A stretch of DNA of 64,000 nt from Pseudomonas sp. SJZ074 (GTDB lineage: Bacteria; Pseudomonadota; Gammaproteobacteria; Pseudomonadales; Pseudomonadaceae), in contig NZ_VIUE01000019.1 of NCBI RefSeq assembly GCF_007828215.1, forward strand, positions 52,141-116,140. The letters are read 5' to 3'. The notes beneath the pieces are model-generated. The model saw only the letters and a program-made list of their open reading frames with translations, had not been told where the DNA came from and ran no database searches. Positions 60,919 to 64,000 of the stretch are shown piece after piece (position 1 is the stretch's first letter; each line of letters begins with the position of its first letter). The translations under genes and the position numbers were made by a program.

Positions 60919-62256
60919 TTACAACGTCAAAGTCAACCGCTTGACCAGCGCCCCCGGCAACAGCATCGAGGCCGTGGCCCGTTGGCTGTAGGTGCTGGCC
61001 GAGAGCAGGAGTTCCCGCTCCCGGGTCAGGCTTTCGAGCTGCGAGCCGAGCAGGCTGTAGACGCTGTCGTCGAAGCGCATGGTGCTGACCGGTGCCTGGA
61101 TCTGGCCGTTCTCGACCCAGAACGTGGCGAAGCGGGTCATGCCGGTCAGTCGTGCGGCGGGTTGGTCCGAGTAGTTCAGGTACCAGAGGTTGCTGATGTA
61201 CAAACCGGTGCCAAGGCGCTCGAGAATGTCTTTCTGCTCCAGCTGGCCTTCCTGCATGACCAGCGCCGTGGGGTATTCGTAGCTGCTCGCACCGTTGGCG
61301 GTGAGGCCGTATTCGGCGGCGCTGCGGGAATTGATCAAGCGGGCATCGGCCGTGCCCTTGACGATCAGCGCCAGGTCGTCGCGCGGATAGCCTTCATCGG
61401 AAAACGCCGGGCTCAAGGAGCCGCTGACCTGCTCGCTCAGCCCTACGACGGGGCTGAAGGTAGACTCGTCGGCATAGAACTTCTGCAACGGGCTCTGTTT
61501 GCTGGCAATCGCCCTGGCCGAGAACCCGCCCCAACTGAGCATGCCCATGATCTCTTCCAGGGCGGCCGGTGCCAGGTAGGCGCGATACTCACCGGGCGGC
61601 AATGTGCGCAGCGGCCGACCAAGAAACGCCAGTTGCTCACGGGCCTGGGCAAAGCGTTTGGCAAATCCTTCGCTGCTCCATTCATGCCCAGCGTAACTGG
61701 CTTTCACCGCCTGGCCGTTTTCATGGAACAGGCTGAAGTCGAAGTTGAAGCTGTTGGCCTGATGCCAGCCAAAGGCCCCCGAAGAACTGGCAAAACCGCG
61801 GCTGATGGGCCCGGCGGCGTAGAAGCCCACCAAGTCCAGGCCTTCGGCGGCCCGAGCGATTTCGGCTACGGCCTGTTCGGTTTCCGGCAGCGGATGGTCC
61901 TGCACATTGTTGCTTTGCCAGTGATTGTGGTTGAGCAGCAGGTAAGGATCCCGGGGCAGCAGCGGCAGGGTATCGCGCAGTTGCTGCAGGCCTTCGCTCA
62001 AGCGTTGCAGGTCGGTTTCGGTCTCGCCGGACAAGGTGATCTGCAGATCGGCATGGCGCCCGTCGTCGATCAGTTTGAAGTTCACATTGGCCTGTTGCAC
62101 CTGCCCGGCCTGGCGCACCTTGCCATGGTTGAAACGCACGAAGGCCGAGGACTCCGCAGCGTAGCCCAGGGTGAATTGTTCAGGCCCCTGCAGCGCAGCG
62201 CGTAGCCAGTCGACCAGCGTCTTGAACGCTCCGGCCTGATTGTTGACGGTACTCAT
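60919..62256 (-). CDS. PmbA/TldE-like metalloprotease subunit
   Basis: A 445-residue PmbA/TldE-like protein, the non-catalytic partner of TldD. Recognised from the length and the paired, overlapping layout with the next gene. Start at ATG 62256, overlapping the TldD-like stop (TGATG on the minus strand). The two probably form a heterodimeric protease that processes unstructured peptides. It is a second, more divergent type than the well-known TldD/PmbA. Confidence 0.82.
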   Translation of the reverse strand: MSTVNNQAGAFKTLVDWLRAALQGPEQFTLGYAAESSAFVRFNHGKVRQAGQVQQANVNFKLIDDGRHADLQITLSGETETDLQRLSEGLQQLRDTLPLLPRDPYLLLNHNHWQSNNVQDHPLPETEQAVAEIARAAEGLDLVGFYAAGPISRGFASSSGAFGWHQANSFNFDFSLFHENGQAVKASYAGHEWSSEGFAKRFAQAREQLAFLGRPLRTLPPGEYRAYLAPAALEEIMGMLSWGGFSARAIASKQSPLQKFYADESTFSPVVGLSEQVSGSLSPAFSDEGYPRDDLALIVKGTADARLINSRSAAEYGLTANGASSYEYPTALVMQEGQLEQKDILERLGTGLYISNLWYLNYSDQPAARLTGMTRFATFWVENGQIQAPVSTMRFDDSVYSLLGSQLESLTRERELLLSASTYSQRATASMLLPGALVKRLTLTL

Positions 62257-63698
62257 CAAGCGTCCCCCCCAAACACATCAACGTTGCTGAACACGCAGGC
62301 TGGCGACGCATGGCCGACGCGGATGACCTGGTTCGGCTCGCCCTTGCCGCAGTTCGGCGTGCCCAGCACCTGGGAGGTACTGGCATCGCCCACGGCCCGC
62401 AGGCTCTTCCAGAATTGCGCGGAAATGCCCCGGTAGTTGGGATTCTTCACCACACTCTTGAGCTCGCCGTTCTCGATCAGTTGGCCCCATTCGCAGCCGA
62501 ACTGGAATTTGTTGCGGGCATCGTCGATGGACCAGGAGCGGTTGGTGCGCATCAGCACGCCGTGCTCGATGCCCTGGATCAACTGTTCCAGGGGCTGATC
62601 GCCCGGCTCGATGTTCAGATTGGCCATGCGGTCGATGGGTGGGCGGTTCCAGCCGCAGGCGCGGCTGTTGGCGACACCGTCCAGGCCGGCGCGAAACTGT
62701 GACAGCGCGCCGCCCAATGGGCGCAGCAGCAAGCCTTCGCGGATGAGGAACTGTTTGCTGGCGGGGCTGCCGTCGTCGTCATGGCTGTAGCTCGCCAGTT
62801 CCTCGGGAATGTCCGGGTCGAACGTCACGTTCAGCAGGTTGGAGCCGTACTGCAAATGGCCGAAGTCGCTGGTCTTGACGAAGCTGGTGCCGGCGTAGTT
62901 GCGCTCATCCCCCAGGATGCGGTCCAGCTCCAGCGGGTGGCCGATGGACTCATGGATCTGCAGCATCATCTGGTCTGGCATCAACAGCAGGTCCCGCGGG
63001 CCTTGCGGTGTGTTCGGCGCCATCAGCAATTGCAGAGCCTGATCGGCGATTTTCGGCCCCGCACCGATGAGGCCGCAACGGTTGATCACATCGAAGCCAC
63101 CTTGCTGGCCGAAATTCTCGCGGCCCAGGGTGCGGGTCTGGCTGTCATGTCCGTCGAAGGCGGTGACGTCCAGGGCCGGGTAGATGAAACGCTGGGCCTG
63201 GCGCAGTTCGGCGCCGGCGCTGTTGAGGTAGATCTGCTCGACCTGGGTCAGGCCAATGCTGACCTGCCAGTTCACCAGGCGCTCGTCCTGGGGTACCGCC
63301 GCCGATTCGTCGCCGAGCAATTGGTAGCAATCGCTCAGGGAGGGGAACGCCTGGTCGAAATGCGGCGAGAAGTAATCGGCGCGGTCGCTGGCAACCGCCT
63401 GCTCGCGCAGGTCGAGCAGAGCTTGGGGCTTGAGCCGACGGGCGCGTTGCTCGGCTTGTTCGAGCGCTGCTTGCAGGCCGGCCTGGGACAGGTCGTTGGT
63501 GGCCGCATAGGCTTCGACACCGTTGACCCGCACGGTGAGCATCGCCCCTTCGTCACGGCCCAGGCTGGGCGGTTCGGCGATGTTCTTGCGCACCGACAGG
63601 TGCTGGCCGGATTCGCGCACGTAACGCAGGGAAAAGAATTCAGCGCCCGTGCGCAAGGCAGCAAAACGCTGCTTGAGCTGGGGATGGAAGTCGAACAT
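62256..63698 (-). CDS. TldD-like metalloprotease
   Basis: A 480-residue TldD-family protease. The zinc motif HESIGH (His249, His254) and a Cys in LGTPNCGKGEP near residue 460 match the metal ligands of TldD. TldD/TldE enzymes trim peptides, including microcin B17 and CcdA. Start at ATG 63698 (MFDFHPQLKQRFA). It opens the unit with the PmbA-like gene. No precursor-peptide gene is seen nearby. Confidence 0.85.
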   Translation of the reverse strand: MFDFHPQLKQRFAALRTGAEFFSLRYVRESGQHLSVRKNIAEPPSLGRDEGAMLTVRVNGVEAYAATNDLSQAGLQAALEQAEQRARRLKPQALLDLREQAVASDRADYFSPHFDQAFPSLSDCYQLLGDESAAVPQDERLVNWQVSIGLTQVEQIYLNSAGAELRQAQRFIYPALDVTAFDGHDSQTRTLGRENFGQQGGFDVINRCGLIGAGPKIADQALQLLMAPNTPQGPRDLLLMPDQMMLQIHESIGHPLELDRILGDERNYAGTSFVKTSDFGHLQYGSNLLNVTFDPDIPEELASYSHDDDGSPASKQFLIREGLLLRPLGGALSQFRAGLDGVANSRACGWNRPPIDRMANLNIEPGDQPLEQLIQGIEHGVLMRTNRSWSIDDARNKFQFGCEWGQLIENGELKSVVKNPNYRGISAQFWKSLRAVGDASTSQVLGTPNCGKGEPNQVIRVGHASPACVFSNVDVFGGDA

Positions 63699-63818
63699 GA
63701 AACCTCCTTGTCTGGAGTGGCAGTGCAGCGAGGTGCGGTGCATTGACGCGGCGGCTCTAGAGTAGGCCTGGGCGGGAGAGGGATCAAGGTAGAAAGGAAT
63801 ACTGAGTGTCAGGGCTAC

Positions 63819-63910
63819 CGCCATCGCGAGCAGGCTCGCTCCCACACTGGATCGGTAGTGGGGCACAAAATTTGTGTCCACCGAGGAACCCTGTGGGAGC
63901 GGGCTTGTTC
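63819..63910. repeat. REP pair, second arm interrupted by the IS
   Basis: First arm CCATCGCGAGCAGGCTCGCT; second arm begins CTGTGGGAGCGGGCTTG and stops at TTC before the IS end. Confidence 0.85.
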
Positions 63911-64000
63911 TGGTCAAGTTTTTCCGGACACCGATTACGGTGATCAAGCTGCCTGCTGCTCCATGGCTATTGGCGGCAGGTAGTTGTTATGGCTGTGGAG
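63911..64000 (-). mobile_element. end of an IS3-family-like insertion sequence
   Basis: The element starts at TGGTCAAGTTTTTCCGGACA, an end sequence of the IS3 type (TG...CA at the termini), directly beside the broken REP. The remaining part of the element and its second end lie outside the window. Family from the transposase C terminus (next entry) and end sequence. Confidence 0.6.
63944..64000 (-). CDS. IS transposase, C-terminal fragment
   Basis: On the minus strand the last 18 codons read LHSHNNYLPPIAMEQQAA then stop. This resembles the end of IS3-family OrfB transposases, where an N-x-R/H-x-H-x-x-x-NY-P-type tail follows the DDE domain. The catalytic part lies outside the window. Confidence 0.6.
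   Translation of the reverse strand, partial: LHSHNNYLPPIAMEQQAA

Noticed and set aside
63699..63947. N-terminal extension of the TldD-like gene
   Set aside because: The upstream part is REP and IS sequence; ATG 63698 matches the family length.

Overview
The window is chromosomal DNA of a Pseudomonas, most likely of the P. fluorescens group. This rests on high GC content, the gene content and order (tkt-epd-pgk-fba, metK next to an ArsR-methyltransferase fusion, metF next to ahcY, a complete mdc-madLM cluster) and many REP palindromes of the GTGGGAGCGGGCTTGCTCGC type between genes. There is no prophage, integron, CRISPR array or tRNA. The only transposon is the end of an insertion sequence at the right border.

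Layout. 1-1976: the end of a chemotaxis or pilus signalling operon (ChpA-like hybrid kinase, CheW-like ChpC). 1992-2825: a nucleotidyltransferase regulator followed by a deleted and frameshifted HEPN partner, a decayed MNT-HEPN pair. 3224-11511: the malonate decarboxylase operon mdcABCDEGH-madLM and the LysR regulator MdcR. 11697-19881: a hemolysin III family protein, a divergent LysR / D-amino-acid dehydrogenase / binding-protein locus, rsmE, bioA, and an exported flavin amine oxidase with a Pro-Ala-Lys tail. 20054-25911: a tiny lipoprotein, cytochrome b561 with YceI, an RhlE-type helicase, a solute-binding protein and an orphan glycosyltransferase-like protein. 25981-28591: metF and ahcY, the latter behind an S-adenosylhomocysteine (SAH) riboswitch and a clear -10 box. 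28732-37779: housekeeping and transport genes (thioesterase, FNT channel, MFS, EamA, MAPEG, mltA, cytochrome c', DUF1090, ligB, lysE). 37895-40100: metK and its regulator-methyltransferase neighbour. 40356-46698: tkt-epd-pgk, two small lipoproteins (one MliC-like), fba. 46833-53057: a small exported protein, two tandem PL7 alginate lyases, a response regulator-GGDEF-EAL protein, a YgjP-like metalloprotease, a small HTH protein, ElaA. 53312-63698: a solute-binding protein, a YccS-like membrane protein, a YhiN flavoprotein, DbpA, a DHA2 drug transporter and a second TldD/PmbA-like pair. 63911-64000: the end of an IS3-like element inserted in a REP sequence.

How the parts work together. The mdc genes encode the whole route from malonate uptake (MadLM) through cofactor synthesis (MdcB, MdcG) and acyl-carrier loading (MdcH) to decarboxylation to acetyl-CoA (MdcACDE). 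metF, ahcY, metK and the ArsR-methyltransferase gene all belong to the activated-methyl cycle, and the riboswitch senses SAH, the substrate of AhcY. tkt-epd-pgk-fba is the usual pseudomonad central-carbon cluster and also supplies erythrose-4-phosphate for vitamin B6 synthesis.

The features most worth a second look are the decayed MNT-HEPN locus, the SAH riboswitch, the IS sitting in a REP, the REP pairs whose two arms nearly always share a subtype, the PL7 duplication, and the exported amine oxidase with a histone-like tail. I did not find a clearly new defence or biosynthetic system.
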